Of a stretch of DNA of 64,000 nt, positions 1 through 10,142 are shown one piece after another. Within the stretch, counting starts at the first letter, position 1. Every line of letters begins with the position of its first letter. Made by a program: the position numbers and the translations under genes. The notes beneath the pieces are model-generated. The model was not told the DNA's origin. It did no database searches and was given only the letters and a program-made list of their open reading frames with translations. Source of the DNA: Bacillus sp. M6-12 (GTDB lineage Bacteria > Bacillota > Bacilli > Bacillales > DSM-1321); assembly GCF_002860285.1 (NCBI RefSeq), contig NZ_PGVF01000014.1:388957-452956 (forward strand), written 5' to 3'.

Positions 1-107
1 TCGGGCATAAACAGGGTACAGGTGGTTCTTCAGGTGTAACCTATTTAAAAAAGGCGATGGATCAGCACTTCTTCCCTGAACTATGGAGTGTACGCACAAG
101 GTTATAA
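1..107 (+). CDS. kynA: tryptophan 2,3-dioxygenase, C-terminal end only
   Basis: The frame that begins at base 3 reads through to TAA at 105-107 and gives 34 residues of the form [18 protein letters not shown]...[12 protein letters not shown]. This matches the conserved tail of tryptophan 2,3-dioxygenase (GTGG.SGV.YLK..L...FFPELW..R). The enzyme is a cytosolic heme dioxygenase that opens the indole ring of tryptophan to N-formylkynurenine. The next gene encodes the enzyme for the following step, so this is the end of a kynurenine operon that starts outside the window. Confidence 0.85.
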   Translation, partial: GHKQGTGGSSGVTYLKKAMDQHFFPELWSVRTRL

Positions 108-188
108 TTTCATAGAAGTAGACGGCATCGATTAGAAGATCAACAGCTATTTAAAGGGCCGTCCATATCCGATTATGGGGTGAATGCA

Positions 189-821
189 GTGAAACCTTGG
201 AAGGATATATCACAGCAATTGAATGAAAATGTCCCTGTTTGGCCAGGAGATACAGCGTTTTCCTACAAAATTAACTGGTCGAAAGAAGAAAGTGGGTCGG
301 TTAATGTAGGACAAATAACAATGAGTACCCATACTGGTACGCATATTGATGCACCATTCCATTTTGATAACCATGGAAAAAAAGTGATTGATCTAGACCT
401 GAATTTGTATATCGGAAAAGCCAGGGTAATTCATTTACTTAATGTAGAAAGCATTGCCGTTCACCATTTCTCCGGTATTGATATTAAAGGGGTTATCAGA
501 CTGATCATTTATACAGGTGCCTGGCAAGGCAGGATGAGTTTTCCAGAAAAGATTCCGTTTATTGAACCCGACTTGGCCGAATATCTTGCGAATCAGGGAG
601 TTCAGCTGCTTGGCCTTGACCTGCCTTCAGTAGACCCTCTAGATAGCAAGGGTTTACCAGCGCATCATCAGCTTTTCGCAAATGGAATCCATATTTTAGA
701 AGGTCTTGTCCTGGAAGAAATCCAGCCGGGTGATTATGAAATAGCCGCTTTGCCATTACCATTAACAGAAGCGGATGGCAGCCCGGTGCGTGCTGTAATT
801 AGAGAGCTGGATGAAGGTTAA
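189..821 (+). CDS. kynB: kynurenine formamidase (arylformamidase)
   Basis: Cyclase-family metal-dependent hydrolase that converts N-formylkynurenine to kynurenine and formate, the step after KynA. The family metal-binding motif HTGTHIDAPFHF lies near residues 48-59, and LLGLDLPSVDP plus the late HHQLFANGIHILEGL block are also typical. I chose GTG at 189 because GGGGTG (177-182) sits six bases upstream; a GTG at 180 would add three residues. Length (210 residues) is normal for the family. It lies 81 bases after the kynA stop, probably in the same transcript. No kynU (kynureninase) follows, so that gene must be elsewhere if present. Confidence 0.88.
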   Translation: MKPWKDISQQLNENVPVWPGDTAFSYKINWSKEESGSVNVGQITMSTHTGTHIDAPFHFDNHGKKVIDLDLNLYIGKARVIHLLNVESIAVHHFSGIDIKGVIRLIIYTGAWQGRMSFPEKIPFIEPDLAEYLANQGVQLLGLDLPSVDPLDSKGLPAHHQLFANGIHILEGLVLEEIQPGDYEIAALPLPLTEADGSPVRAVIRELDEG

Positions 822-919
822 TACATTTCCCTTGGGTTAGATCCAAACTGCATACCAGAGGTTATACCAGCCTTAAAACGGGTAAAGGAGTACTGATACT
901 ACTTCTGAGGTGATAACTA

Positions 920-1024
920 ATGAAATTTATAGATCAAATTTGGGAGAACATGACCAAAAACAACTGGGAACAATTAATTGATGGCGACCAACATTTTGAA
1001 GAACAGGATGAACAGGAGGAGTAA
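920..1024 (+). CDS. hypothetical 34-residue acidic peptide
   Basis: A short frame starts at ATG 920, eight bases after GAGGTGA (907-913). It encodes MKFIDQIWENMTKNNW... and ends in a run rich in Glu and Gln. I do not recognise it and see no membrane segment. It is kept because the ribosome binding site is well placed, but a frame this short can occur by chance. Confidence 0.3.
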   Translation: MKFIDQIWENMTKNNWEQLIDGDQHFEEQDEQEE

Positions 1025-1100
1025 TTATTTACTTCTCTTTTTTTATCTACATATAAACCAAATATTTATGGACAAATTAAGCTATACGGAGGTGAATGAC

Positions 1101-1232
1101 GTGTCTGAAAAAGAGTATACAAATGTTAGCCTTGGTGGAAAATCACCAAAAGGAGTAAAAGGCATAGACCGAAATTATGAAAATAAAGAAGAAAAAAAGA
1201 AGGTAAATAAAACGCCAAAAGTCGATTTATAA
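1101..1232 (+). CDS. hypothetical 43-residue basic small protein
   Basis: GTG at 1101 follows GGAGGTG (1089-1095) at an ideal distance. The product starts MSEKEYTNVSLGGKSPKG and is very rich in Lys, Asn and Glu with no hydrophobic stretch. It resembles the small soluble proteins common in Bacillaceae (for example minor spore proteins), but I cannot assign a family. An upstream in-frame start at 978 lacks a ribosome binding site and would run through low-complexity sequence, so it was not used. Confidence 0.45.
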   Translation: MSEKEYTNVSLGGKSPKGVKGIDRNYENKEEKKKVNKTPKVDL

Positions 1233-1573
1233 GTAGGATTAACACTCTCTGCATAAAGGGGGTGTTTTTAGTTTGGTTAAAGTATAAAGAAACACCTATT
1301 TCAACAGGGAAGAGGCAGTTACTTTGCTGCTTAACATTAATTGATAAACGTCCACTTTCCATTATTCTTTTGACATTTTTTTGTCATATATACAGTAATC
1401 GTGTGAGCGTCTTTTTATCTCATTAGCAGAAAAACACTGTGATACCACTAAATACGGTTTATACAAATTAACTATTACAAAATAACCTGAAGCGGCATTA
1501 CTTAAGCGGGTGTCATATATTTAAGGTTACTGTACTTAGTTAATTTTTAGAAACTAGTCTATATTTCATAAAC
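1233..1573. other. intergenic, no gene seen
   Basis: AT-rich spacer between the small gene at 1101 and the convergent lexA. An imperfect hairpin at about 1240-1270 (AACAC/GTGTT with a T run) may end the small gene's transcript. A TGACA-T7-GTCA repeat at about 1370-1386 has no assigned role. Confidence 0.5.
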
Positions 1574-1596
1574 AAAAAAAGCGCAGAATGCGCTTT
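1574..1596 (-). terminator. lexA intrinsic terminator
   Basis: On the minus strand AAGCGCA-TTC-TGCGCTT is followed by a run of seven T. It lies 13 bases after the lexA stop. Confidence 0.85.
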
Positions 1597-1608
1597 AGAA
1601 AATCTACG

Positions 1609-2232
1609 TTATTGAATTTGACGGTAAAGGCCGATAACTCTGCCGAGAATGGATACATTTCGTAGAATAATAGGATCCATGCTTGAATTTTCCGGCTGAA
1701 GGCGGAAATAATCTTTCTCTTTGAAGAATCTCTTTACAGTTGCTTCGTCTTCTTCTGTCATGGCCACTACTATATCCCCGTTGTTGGCTGTTTTCTGCTG
1801 GCGTACGATGACAAAGTCTCCGTCAAGGATGCCTGCTTCAATCATGCTGTCTCCCATAATTTCCAGCATGAACACATGTTCGTCATGAGGGGCCAAATGC
1901 TCCGGAAGAGGGAAGTATTCTTCAATATTCTCAATCGCTGTAATTGGCAGTCCTGCGGTTACTTTTCCGAGCAGCGGAACGTTTATTACATTGCTTCTTG
2001 GTATAGTACTCGCTTCATCAAGATCCAGTACTTCAATCGCGCGGGGTTTTGTCGGATCTCTTCTGATTAACCCCTTGCTCTCAAGCCGGGCTAAATGACC
2101 GTGGACGGTTGAACTGGAAGCCAGCCCTACAGCCTCGCCTATTTCCCTAACAGAAGGCGGATAGCCTTTCTTTCTGACCTCTTCTTTTATAAAAGCAAGT
2201 ATATCTTGCTGCCTCTTGGATAATTTAGTCAT
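1609..2232 (-). CDS. lexA: LexA SOS repressor / autopeptidase
   Basis: Represses DNA-damage genes until activated RecA triggers its self-cleavage. The N-terminal winged helix (residues 1-70; [27 protein letters not shown]) binds the SOS box. The Ala-Gly cleavage bond is in [10 protein letters not shown] near residues 89-98, the catalytic Ser is in GDSMIEAGI near residue 127, and the Lys is in EATVKRFF near 165. At 207 residues it is full length. ATG 2232 follows GGGGTGCG. It is divergent from yneA, and three SOS boxes lie between them, so autoregulation is likely. Confidence 0.97.
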   Translation of the reverse strand: MTKLSKRQQDILAFIKEEVRKKGYPPSVREIGEAVGLASSSTVHGHLARLESKGLIRRDPTKPRAIEVLDLDEASTIPRSNVINVPLLGKVTAGLPITAIENIEEYFPLPEHLAPHDEHVFMLEIMGDSMIEAGILDGDFVIVRQQKTANNGDIVVAMTEEDEATVKRFFKEKDYFRLQPENSSMDPIILRNVSILGRVIGLYRQIQ

Positions 2233-2293
2233 TTTTAACGCACCCCAATCTCCGAAATCTTACTTTTAGTATAGCATGGAAAAACAAGGGATA

Positions 2294-2372
2294 CAAACAT
2301 AAGTTCGAATTTTCGTTGACACAAAACAAATGTTCGGTATATACTTCAAATATAAAAACGAACAAATATTCG
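2294..2372. promoter_or_regulatory. three LexA (SOS) boxes
   Basis: The Bacillus box CGAAC-N4-GTTCG is matched at 2294-2307 (CAAACATAAGTTCG), 2323-2336 (AAAACAAATGTTCG) and 2359-2372 (CGAACAAATATTCG), each with one or two mismatches. They lie in the lexA-yneA divergent spacer and should control both genes. Confidence 0.9.
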
Positions 2373-2396
2373 GTTATTCTGAAAGGGGCATGGAAC

Positions 2397-3376
<980 letters not shown>

Positions 3377-3441
3377 AACTTGTTTTTTTCATTATTTTTA
3401 TATAACATGGCAATATGAAAAATCCAAAAGGAGCGATTGCC

Positions 3442-3678
3442 ATGCTGTCAAAGGAAAAAATCGCCCGCATCAATGAACTCTCTCGCAAATCTAAAGACAT
3501 TGGATTGACGAAAGAAGAGGCGAAGGAACAAACACAATTAAGAAGTGAGTATTTACAGACGTTCAGGCAGTCTATGTCTAATACGCTTGAAAATGTCACT
3601 ATAATTGACCCGGAAGGAAACGATGTAACTCCGGAAAAGATAAAACAGATTAAGCGGGATAAAAAGAATTTGCATTAA
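3442..3678 (+). CDS. ynzC: YnzC, DUF896 small cytosolic protein
   Basis: DUF896 protein of 78 residues with the helical hairpin MLSKEKIARINELSRKSKD...LTKEEAKEQ..LRSEYL and the tail TIIDPEGNDVTPEKI that marks this family. ATG 3442 follows AAAAGGAG at a good distance; an in-frame ATG at 3415 has no site. It is the third gene of the SOS operon, followed by a terminator. The structure of this family is known as a two-helix bundle, but its biochemical role is not established. Confidence 0.9.
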   Translation: MLSKEKIARINELSRKSKDIGLTKEEAKEQTQLRSEYLQTFRQSMSNTLENVTIIDPEGNDVTPEKIKQIKRDKKNLH

Positions 3679-3691
3679 ACTTAATGTCACC

Positions 3692-3729
3692 AAAAAAGAG
3701 ATTATACATTGAATGTATTCTCTTTTTTT
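3692..3729 (+). terminator. terminator of yneA-yneB-ynzC
   Basis: AAAAAAGAGA...TATTCTCTTTTTTT hairpin with a T run just after the ynzC stop. Confidence 0.85.
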
Positions 3730-3897
3730 GTTTATCCTAAGGAAGATTTAGACGGATACTTTAACAAGTTTTTATTGTGTCATCAAGTTGGAATGTATTA
3801 CCGTCTTTACAAAAAGCCGCATGTATTTTAGTTGTCAATATAGTATAAGAACTATAATATTAAAAAGGAGAGGCTAACTTAGGAAAGGATGTTGTTC

Positions 3898-5904
3898 ATG
3901 TTAAATAAAATTGATGATCTTTCAATTGCAACAATCAGAACACTATCAATAGACGCGATAGAGAAGGCTAATTCCGGCCATCCCGGTTTACCAATGGGTG
4001 CTGCGCCAATGGCATATACCCTTTGGACAAGGTTCTTGAACCATAACCCTCAAAATCCTGCCTGGTTTAACAGGGACCGTTTTGTTTTATCAGCGGGACA
4101 TGGTTCCATGCTGCTTTACAGCCTTTTGCATCTATCAGGTTACGGTGTTGGAATGGATGATATTAAAAACTTCCGCCAATGGGGCAGCAAAACGCCGGGA
4201 CATCCTGAGTACGGACATACTCCAGGTGTTGATGCAACTACCGGGCCGCTTGGACAAGGTATCGCAATGGCGGTTGGGATGGCGATGGCAGAACGCCATT
4301 TAGCTGCAACATACAACACAAATGACTACAATGTAGTCGACCATTTTACATACAGTATTTGCGGAGATGGAGATCTGCAGGAAGGTGTTTCTGCTGAAGC
4401 AGCTTCCCTGGCAGGACACCTCAAGCTCGGCAAATTGATTGTCCTTTATGATTCAAATGATATAACCCTTGATGGGGAGCTAAACAAATCATTTAGTGAA
4501 AGCGTAGCAGAACGGTTCAAGGCTTATGGCTGGAATTATATTAGAGTCGAAAATGGAAATGATATTTCTGAAGTAGCAAATGCGATTGAGAAAGCAAAAT
4601 CTGACACATCAAGGCCTACGCTGATTGAAGTGAAAACTATTATTGGCTATGGATCACCTAACCGTTCAGGCACATCTTCGGTTCACGGGGCACCGCTTGG
4701 TGAAGATGAAATGAAACTGACTAAGGAATTTTACAACTGGACATTTGACCAGGATTTCCACGTTCCTGAGGAAGTTTATGCACATTTTAAAGAGACAGTT
4801 GCAGAGTCTGGCAGCAAGAAAGAAGAAGAGTGGAATAGTTTATTCAATCAGTACAAAGAAGCCAATCCAAAGCTGGGAGAGCAGCTGGAGGCCGCCATCA
4901 ATGGACAGCTCCCAGAGGGCTGGGATAAAGACATTCCTGTTTATGAAGAAGGGAAAAGTGTCGCATCCCGTGCTTCAAGCGGCGAAGTCCTTAATGCTAT
5001 TGCAAAGAATCTTCCATCGTTCTTTGGTGGATCTGCAGATTTGGCTGGATCAAATAAAACTGATATCAAGGGGGCTGGGGATTTTCTTCCGGGTGATTAT
5101 AGCGGACGGAATATCTGGTTCGGTGTCCGTGAATTTGCGATGGGAGCAGCGCTTAACGGAATGGCTCTACATGGAGGCCTAAACGTGTTTGCCGGAACAT
5201 TCTTCGTATTTTCGGATTATCTTCGTCCAGCGATCCGCCTTGCAGCGCTTATGAACCTGCCGGTAACATATGTATTTACACATGACAGCATTGCTGTTGG
5301 TGAAGATGGTCCGACACATGAGCCAGTTGAGCAGCTTCCAGCCTTAAGGGCGATGCCGAATCTCAGTGTGATTCGCCCGGCAGATGGCAATGAGACTGCC
5401 GCAGCATGGAAGGCCGCCTTGGAATCTAAAGACCGTCCGACAGCGTTGGTGCTTACACGCCAAAACCTGCCGACACTGGCTTCTACAGCTGAAAAAGCAT
5501 ATGAAGGTGTTTCCAAAGGGGCATATATTGTTTCCGCTTCAGGAAAAGAACAACCAGATGCACTTCTTCTGGCTAGTGGTTCAGAAGTTAATCTCGCGGT
5601 CGATGCTCAAAAGGCTCTTTCAGCTGAAGGGATTGACGTATCTGTTATCAGTATGCCAGCTTGGGATCGTTTTGAGGAACAGTCAAAGGAATATAAGCAA
5701 AGTGTAATTTCTCCTGCTGTCAAAAAACGCCTGGCCATCGAGATGGCGGCTCCCCTAGGATGGGACCGTTACACTGGAGATGAAGGAGATATATTAGCCA
5801 TCAATACGTTCGGCGCTTCTGCACCTGGTGAAAAAATTATGGAAGAATACGGTTTTACCGTACAAAACGTTGTTAGCCGTGTAAAAGCCTTACTTAATAA
5901 TTAG
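3898..5904 (+). CDS. tkt: transketolase
   Basis: Thiamine-diphosphate enzyme that moves two-carbon units between sugar phosphates in the pentose phosphate pathway. Visible motifs are [16 protein letters not shown] near residue 28, the TPP-binding [14 protein letters not shown] near 155, the central pyrimidine-domain block [12 protein letters not shown] near 470, and a C-terminal domain. At 668 residues it is full length. ATG 3898 follows AGGAAAGG (3881-3888); an ATG three codons upstream has a poorer site. It is transcribed alone, between two terminators. Confidence 0.97.
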   Translation: MLNKIDDLSIATIRTLSIDAIEKANSGHPGLPMGAAPMAYTLWTRFLNHNPQNPAWFNRDRFVLSAGHGSMLLYSLLHLSGYGVGMDDIKNFRQWGSKTPGHPEYGHTPGVDATTGPLGQGIAMAVGMAMAERHLAATYNTNDYNVVDHFTYSICGDGDLQEGVSAEAASLAGHLKLGKLIVLYDSNDITLDGELNKSFSESVAERFKAYGWNYIRVENGNDISEVANAIEKAKSDTSRPTLIEVKTIIGYGSPNRSGTSSVHGAPLGEDEMKLTKEFYNWTFDQDFHVPEEVYAHFKETVAESGSKKEEEWNSLFNQYKEANPKLGEQLEAAINGQLPEGWDKDIPVYEEGKSVASRASSGEVLNAIAKNLPSFFGGSADLAGSNKTDIKGAGDFLPGDYSGRNIWFGVREFAMGAALNGMALHGGLNVFAGTFFVFSDYLRPAIRLAALMNLPVTYVFTHDSIAVGEDGPTHEPVEQLPALRAMPNLSVIRPADGNETAAAWKAALESKDRPTALVLTRQNLPTLASTAEKAYEGVSKGAYIVSASGKEQPDALLLASGSEVNLAVDAQKALSAEGIDVSVISMPAWDRFEEQSKEYKQSVISPAVKKRLAIEMAAPLGWDRYTGDEGDILAINTFGASAPGEKIMEEYGFTVQNVVSRVKALLNN

Positions 5905-5917
5905 ACTTCACAAGCAG

Positions 5918-5972
5918 CCGGCGCTGATAGCCTGTACCTTAATAAGGTGGCAGGCGTCAGCCCGGTTTTTTT
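5918..5972 (+). terminator. tkt terminator
   Basis: Long interrupted stem beginning CCGGCGCTGA and closing TCAGCCCGG, followed by seven T. Confidence 0.85.
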
Positions 5973-6073
5973 AGTGGGGAACGATCCTCCATAAAAAAAC
6001 AAAAAAGATGTAAATTTACAGTTTTCGTGAAAAGCGTTATAGTAAAAGAAAGTAACTATCAGAAAATTTCCAA

Positions 6074-6080
6074 TTCGACA
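6074..6080 (-). promoter_or_regulatory. Spo0A box upstream of sirA
   Basis: TTCGACA on the plus strand is a perfect TGTCGAA 0A box on the minus strand, 90 bases before sirA. In B. subtilis sirA is activated by phosphorylated Spo0A, which fits. Confidence 0.6.
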
Positions 6081-6169
6081 AAATAAGAAAATATTTTTTT
6101 CACGAACCAACATATCTTTCCGGTTTTCGTCTATATAATAATAGAAAAGCTTGGCAAGGAGGCGGTTAT

Positions 6170-6610
6170 ATGCGAAACTATCTTATTTACTTAATAGAAG
6201 AAGAATTTGCCCGTCATTATTATGGCAGAGAAAAACTATTCTTTAATCTGTTTTTAGAGCATAATGTTGCCACCGGAATAAAAAAAGATATTTTGCAGAA
6301 GCAAATTGAATTTGTAACCAAGCCAATACCTACCTTGCATATTCAGAACTTATTCGAACAGCTTTCCGTTGGAAGAAAGGATTTTTCTTTCCAAAAAGGG
6401 GTATATTATATAGAAAAGAAAAATGGCAGAAGCAAAGCAACATTAACTTTACACCAAAAACATCTTGCTATTAAAGCAGAAGGCAACTTTGAAGCAGAGA
6501 CTTCTTTCTTTGAAAGCATACGGAAGTGTGAACCTTGCTTTTTGGCATTGGATCTTGAAAATCGGCGATATGGCTGGCTGAAGCCTATAAAAGAAAGAAA
6601 ATTTGTGTAA
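6170..6610 (+). CDS. sirA: sporulation inhibitor of replication SirA
   Basis: SirA (YneE) binds DnaA domain I and blocks new rounds of replication as cells enter sporulation. The N-terminal MRNYLIYLIEEEFARHYYGREKLFFNLF and the C-terminal CFLALDLENRRYGWLKP blocks are family signatures. Length is 146 residues, as usual. ATG 6170 follows GGAGGCGG. A Spo0A box lies upstream. It keeps its usual place between tkt and yneF. Confidence 0.92.
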   Translation: MRNYLIYLIEEEFARHYYGREKLFFNLFLEHNVATGIKKDILQKQIEFVTKPIPTLHIQNLFEQLSVGRKDFSFQKGVYYIEKKNGRSKATLTLHQKHLAIKAEGNFEAETSFFESIRKCEPCFLALDLENRRYGWLKPIKERKFV

Positions 6611-6694
6611 ACAGAGGAAATCATGCGGTGTATATTGTATAATAAACATTGGTCTAGTACACTGTATGATAGACAACACGAAGGAGGAAGTAAT

Positions 6695-6907
6695 ATGTGG
6701 GAAATCATTCTAGCTAGTATTCTGGCTCTAGTTGTCGGAATTGCGCTAGGGTTTTTCATTGCTCGCCGCTATATGATGAGCTACTTGAAGAAAAATCCGC
6801 CAATTAATGAACAAATGCTGAAAATGATGATGATGCAAATGGGTATGAAACCATCTCAGAAGAAAATCAACCAAATGATGAGCCAGATGCAAAAGGCCCA
6901 AAAATAA
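6695..6907 (+). CDS. yneF: YneF, UPF0154 membrane protein
   Basis: Small protein (70 residues) with one N-terminal membrane helix ([20 protein letters not shown]) and a Met/Gln/Lys-rich cytosolic tail ([30 protein letters not shown]). The pattern is characteristic of UPF0154. ATG 6695 follows AAGGAGGAAG. In B. subtilis ccdA comes next; here about 10.8 kb of other genes intervene. Function is unknown. Confidence 0.92.
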   Translation: MWEIILASILALVVGIALGFFIARRYMMSYLKKNPPINEQMLKMMMMQMGMKPSQKKINQMMSQMQKAQK

Positions 6908-7100
6908 GGCAAGCCCTTGAAAGCTTGATATAATAGGCTTTTATATAGATTTCACTCATTTGTTGAAAGCAAAGTTACTGGTTTGAAAATTACTTAGAGT
7001 GAATTTTTCTCAGTAATTTCAATGAATTTTGCTTAATTTTTCTTTTTCTTAAAAAATGCTATCTTTTCTGATAAAAAATTCAGGGAGGTGGCATTTTTTT

Positions 7101-7978
7101 ATGGACTTAGAAGACGTTTTTGAAGAGTATTTATACCATTGCTTAGCTCGTGGCTTTACCAATAAGACCATGATTAACAAACGACAAGAATACAAGCAGA
7201 TTAAGCAATTCCTGCAAGAAAAATTAGCAATCACCGAATTAGAAAGTGTTACAGCTTACGATTTGAAAGCTTACATAAGAGAAAAGCAGAAATCTGGATT
7301 ACAACCACAAAGTATTGTCTCAATGTGGAAAATGGTTGCTGCATTCTTCAATTGGTGTGAAAGGGTGGGTTATCTTAAAGAGAGTATTATTAAGAAAGTC
7401 GATATACCCAAAGTTCCAAAGAAGGTTTTGGAAGGACTCACGGGTGAGGAAGTACATGAAATGATTGAAGTATTCACCTATAAAAACTATATCGAGACAA
7501 GAAATAAGGCAATTATCACAATGTTAGCTGACTGTGGTCTAAGAGCAATGGAAATCAGAGGGTTACAGTCCGTAAATGTGAAGGATACTACGATTTTAGT
7601 AAATGGAAAAGGTAATAAAGAACGGATTGTTTTTATTAGTCCGGCATTGAAACGGATCTTAATCAAGTATGAGCGAATCAAAAAGCAGTATTTCAAAGAA
7701 AAATCACTCAAAAAAATTATTTTTTAACCTATACAGGAAACGGAATATCACATGTCGGATTAGACAATGTTATAAAAGAAGCTGGGAAAAGGGCAAAAAT
7801 CACGGGGAAAAGGGTTAGCCCTCACAGTTTTCGCCACTTCTTTTCGGTCCCATGCCTTACTGCAGGGATTGATGTGTATAGCCTTTCGAGGCTTCTCGGA
7901 CACGCTGACATATCCGTCACACAGAGGTACTTACAATCTTTGAGTAACGATCAATCATATCATCAAGCCCATGAATGA
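7101..7978 (+). pseudogene. tyrosine recombinase (XerC/D-type), frameshifted
   Basis: ATG 7101 follows AGGGAGGTGG. The first frame (to TAA 7725-7727) has a SAM-like core-binding domain (residues 5-95) and the start of the catalytic domain with LADCGLRAMEIRGL, which carries the first catalytic Arg. The reading continues in the -1 frame from the A7 run 7710-7716 to TGA 7976-7978. That part supplies HSFRHFFS (His, Arg), LLGHADISVTQRYL (His, nucleophile Tyr). Joined, the protein has all catalytic residues at about 292 residues. As sequenced it is broken. It stands at the left edge of the block inserted after yneF. Confidence 0.8.
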
Positions 7979-8411
7979 ATATAGGAAGATAAAAAATAAT
8001 TCATCAAAATCAGTATTAAAATAAAAAAAGACGCACCCACGGCAATTGGTACGCCTCGCTAAAACTTTATCTGATAAATAAAATTTAGCTTGTGACAATT
8101 CTATTTGTCATGCAATTTTTTAGGGCAAGCGTCTCTCTCGGGACAGAGAATAATGGAGAAATTGAAATACTCATATACAACAGTACCAATCATTCGATTC
8201 TATAGATGGAATGGATAAGTCAGTTTCTAATAGCAAATCATTACTTTTTCCACTCTTATTGACCGTTTCACAAGTTGATGTTCATAGGCACTGGGTGTAA
8301 AGTAACCAACTTAGTATGTACGACAATTTTAATATAAATGCCCAATTATTTAGCTGCTTCAATATTTTTCTGTCTGGGAAGAGGTATCGCGGACAAACAT
8401 TGTGAAAATAG
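7979..8411. other. intergenic, nothing recognised
   Basis: 433 bases between the recombinase remnant and the convergent regulator. I see no frame with a ribosome binding site, no clear hairpin with a T run and no att-like duplication against nearby sequence. It may hold the 3' ends of both transcripts. Confidence 0.4.
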
Positions 8412-9179
8412 TTACTTCGTTCGGCCGAATAAATACTGAATTACCTCAGCAACTGAAAGCACGTCGGCAAACTTTCTATCTAGGTCTGATAGATTGTTCC
8501 TGTGTACATGTTCATCTCGGTCACCTACAGCTTCCATTGGGACGATAGGTCGTATCCCGTACTGAATGGTTTCCGCTGATACAGCCCGAATAGCACCACT
8601 TGTTGAAAAGCCACAAATAATTAAAGTATCGCAATTATGCTTTCTCAATTCGTTTAACAGAGTTGACTGATAGTATATTGAAACATATTTAGAGTAGATA
8701 TGAATATCGTTTTTTTTCTGCTTAATTCTATTATCTAGTTGAACCCAGCTTGAATCAGGAGTAAGGGCTTTCATTCCTTCTATTTTCTTGGCCCATATTG
8801 TTAGCCCTGGGTCCCCGTCCTCATAATACGAATGTGAGAAGATTACCGGACAGTCTGTTTTATGGGCTGCATACACAAGATCATTAATATTTTCTACTTC
8901 TTTGTTCCAATCGCCATGCATTGGTGACTCTTTGCTTGTAAACGCATTAATACAATCAACTACTAATAAAACAGGGCTTTTACCAAATCCAATTTTTCCA
9001 AAAAAACCCCGGCTGATAAAATATTGTTCAATCTCCGCAACGGAATAACGCCTTTGCCCGCCAGGTGTGTAATGGACTCGGATTCCATAACCTTTCACTT
9101 GTCCATTCTCTTCTAAACGTCGTATTGTAGTCGGAGATATACCTAAAAGTTTTGATGCTTCATTTATAGATATAAACAA
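8412..9179 (-). CDS. HTH regulator fused to catalytically dead isochorismatase domain
   Basis: Residues 1-55 form a MerR/excisionase-type helix-turn-helix (INEASKLLGISPTTIRRLEENGQ...GGQRRYSVAEIEQYF). Residues about 65-245 form an isochorismatase/N-carbamoylsarcosine-amidase fold. The first catalytic Asp is kept (LLVVDCINAF) and a Lys lies in the second motif (YSKYVS), but the nucleophile motif reads GFSTSGAIRA where the intact neighbour at 9435 reads GCTTSGCVRA. The Cys is therefore Ala. I infer a transcription factor that senses the ligand of the enzyme operon it faces. TTG 9179 follows GGGGGAG; a longer in-frame start lacks a site. Confidence 0.8.
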   Translation of the reverse strand: MFISINEASKLLGISPTTIRRLEENGQVKGYGIRVHYTPGGQRRYSVAEIEQYFISRGFFGKIGFGKSPVLLVVDCINAFTSKESPMHGDWNKEVENINDLVYAAHKTDCPVIFSHSYYEDGDPGLTIWAKKIEGMKALTPDSSWVQLDNRIKQKKNDIHIYSKYVSIYYQSTLLNELRKHNCDTLIICGFSTSGAIRAVSAETIQYGIRPIVPMEAVGDRDEHVHRNNLSDLDRKFADVLSVAEVIQYLFGRTK

Positions 9180-9248
9180 TAATAATCTCCCCCTGCACAA
9201 GATAATTAAACAAAGTAGAACCAATTGAGTATGCAGTTATTCCAAGTA

Positions 9249-9385
9249 TAACAAAATAAGTAACAAAATAAATGAGAATATTTATGACAAGAATTACGGG
9301 CTAACTTTAAGTCGAATTTTGTTGAAAATTTTCAGAATATTTATAATTGACTGTATTTAGTCCGTGCCTGTATAATCACAATTGT
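9249..9385. promoter_or_regulatory. divergent control region of regulator and amidase operon
   Basis: A sigma-A-type promoter reads plus-strand TTGACT (9347-9352), 18 bases, TATAAT (9371-9376). A palindrome ACAATTGT (9378-9385) lies directly after the -10. Next to the regulator start, TAACAAAATAA is repeated at 9249-9259 and 9261-9271. These are the best candidate operators for the HTH-isochorismatase regulator; binding is inferred. Confidence 0.55.
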
Positions 9386-9434
9386 AATAGTTTGATTAAG
9401 TTTGGATAAGTTTTTATGGAAAGGGGGACGTGAG

Positions 9435-10100
9435 TTGTCTCAAAATGGCTTTAATATGGAGGAAGAACAATTTTTAAAAGAAAGGGGGTTTGGTTTAACG
9501 ATTGGGTTTGGAGTACGCCCTGCAATCCTTGTAATCGATATGGTAAATGCTTTTACGGATTACAAAAATCCGGAAATGTTATTGGCCGCCAATCTAGACA
9601 AGCAAATAGTCGAGATTAAACAGATTCTGGATGTTGCCCGCCGAAAACAAATTCCAATTATCTTTACAACTGTTGCATATGATGATGGAGATTTAAAGGA
9701 TGCAGGGGTATGGGCCAGGAAGCAAAAGGGGGTAATTACTCTACGCAACCACACGCCAGAGGTACAAGTAAATCCTGCCCTGGAGTACCAAAATAATGAG
9801 ATGCTTTTAGTTAAAAAGTATGCTTCTGCATTTTTTGGAACCGATTTGATTCCTCGCTTGGTTTCACAACAGGTAGATACATTAATCATTACCGGGTGCA
9901 CCACTAGCGGCTGCGTACGTGCAACTGCAGTAGATGCTATCTCGAGTGGATACCGGCCGATTGTGGTGAGTGACGCTGTTGGCGATAGGTTACAAAGTGC
10001 CCATGAGCAGAGTTTGTTAGATTTACAAGCCAAGTATGCCGATGTGACAGGGACACAGGATGTAATATCTTATCTGGAAGAATTAGATAATCCAATCTAA
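9435..10100 (+). CDS. isochorismatase-family cysteine hydrolase (amidase)
   Basis: N-carbamoylsarcosine/maleamate-amidase-like hydrolase. The triad elements are Asp in LVIDMVNAF, Lys in LVKKYASAFFGTDL and Cys in GCTTSGCVRATA, with the cis-peptide segment VDTLIITGC before it. The closest relatives cleave small amides or half-amides in N-heterocycle breakdown. TTG 9435 follows AGGGGG by seven bases; an upstream in-frame start has no site. It is the first gene of a three-gene unit and is divergent from its dead paralogue at 8412. Substrate is not determined by the sequence; half-amide of a dicarboxylic acid is my inference from the next gene. Confidence 0.8.
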   Translation: MSQNGFNMEEEQFLKERGFGLTIGFGVRPAILVIDMVNAFTDYKNPEMLLAANLDKQIVEIKQILDVARRKQIPIIFTTVAYDDGDLKDAGVWARKQKGVITLRNHTPEVQVNPALEYQNNEMLLVKKYASAFFGTDLIPRLVSQQVDTLIITGCTTSGCVRATAVDAISSGYRPIVVSDAVGDRLQSAHEQSLLDLQAKYADVTGTQDVISYLEELDNPI

Positions 10101-10142
10101 TTGAGATTCTCTCAATCATTAACAAATTGGAGGAGAAAAAAT

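Noticed and set aside
1370..1410. TTGACA-like promoter in the spacer before lexA's 3' end
   Set aside because: A TTGACA is present, but no good -10 at 16-18 bases and no gene downstream on that strand.
7700..7730. Programmed -1 frameshift in the recombinase
   Set aside because: In the zero frame the heptamer is C AAA AAA, which does not fully fit X XXY YYZ, and no stimulatory hairpin or upstream SD-like signal is clear. A homopolymer indel is simpler.
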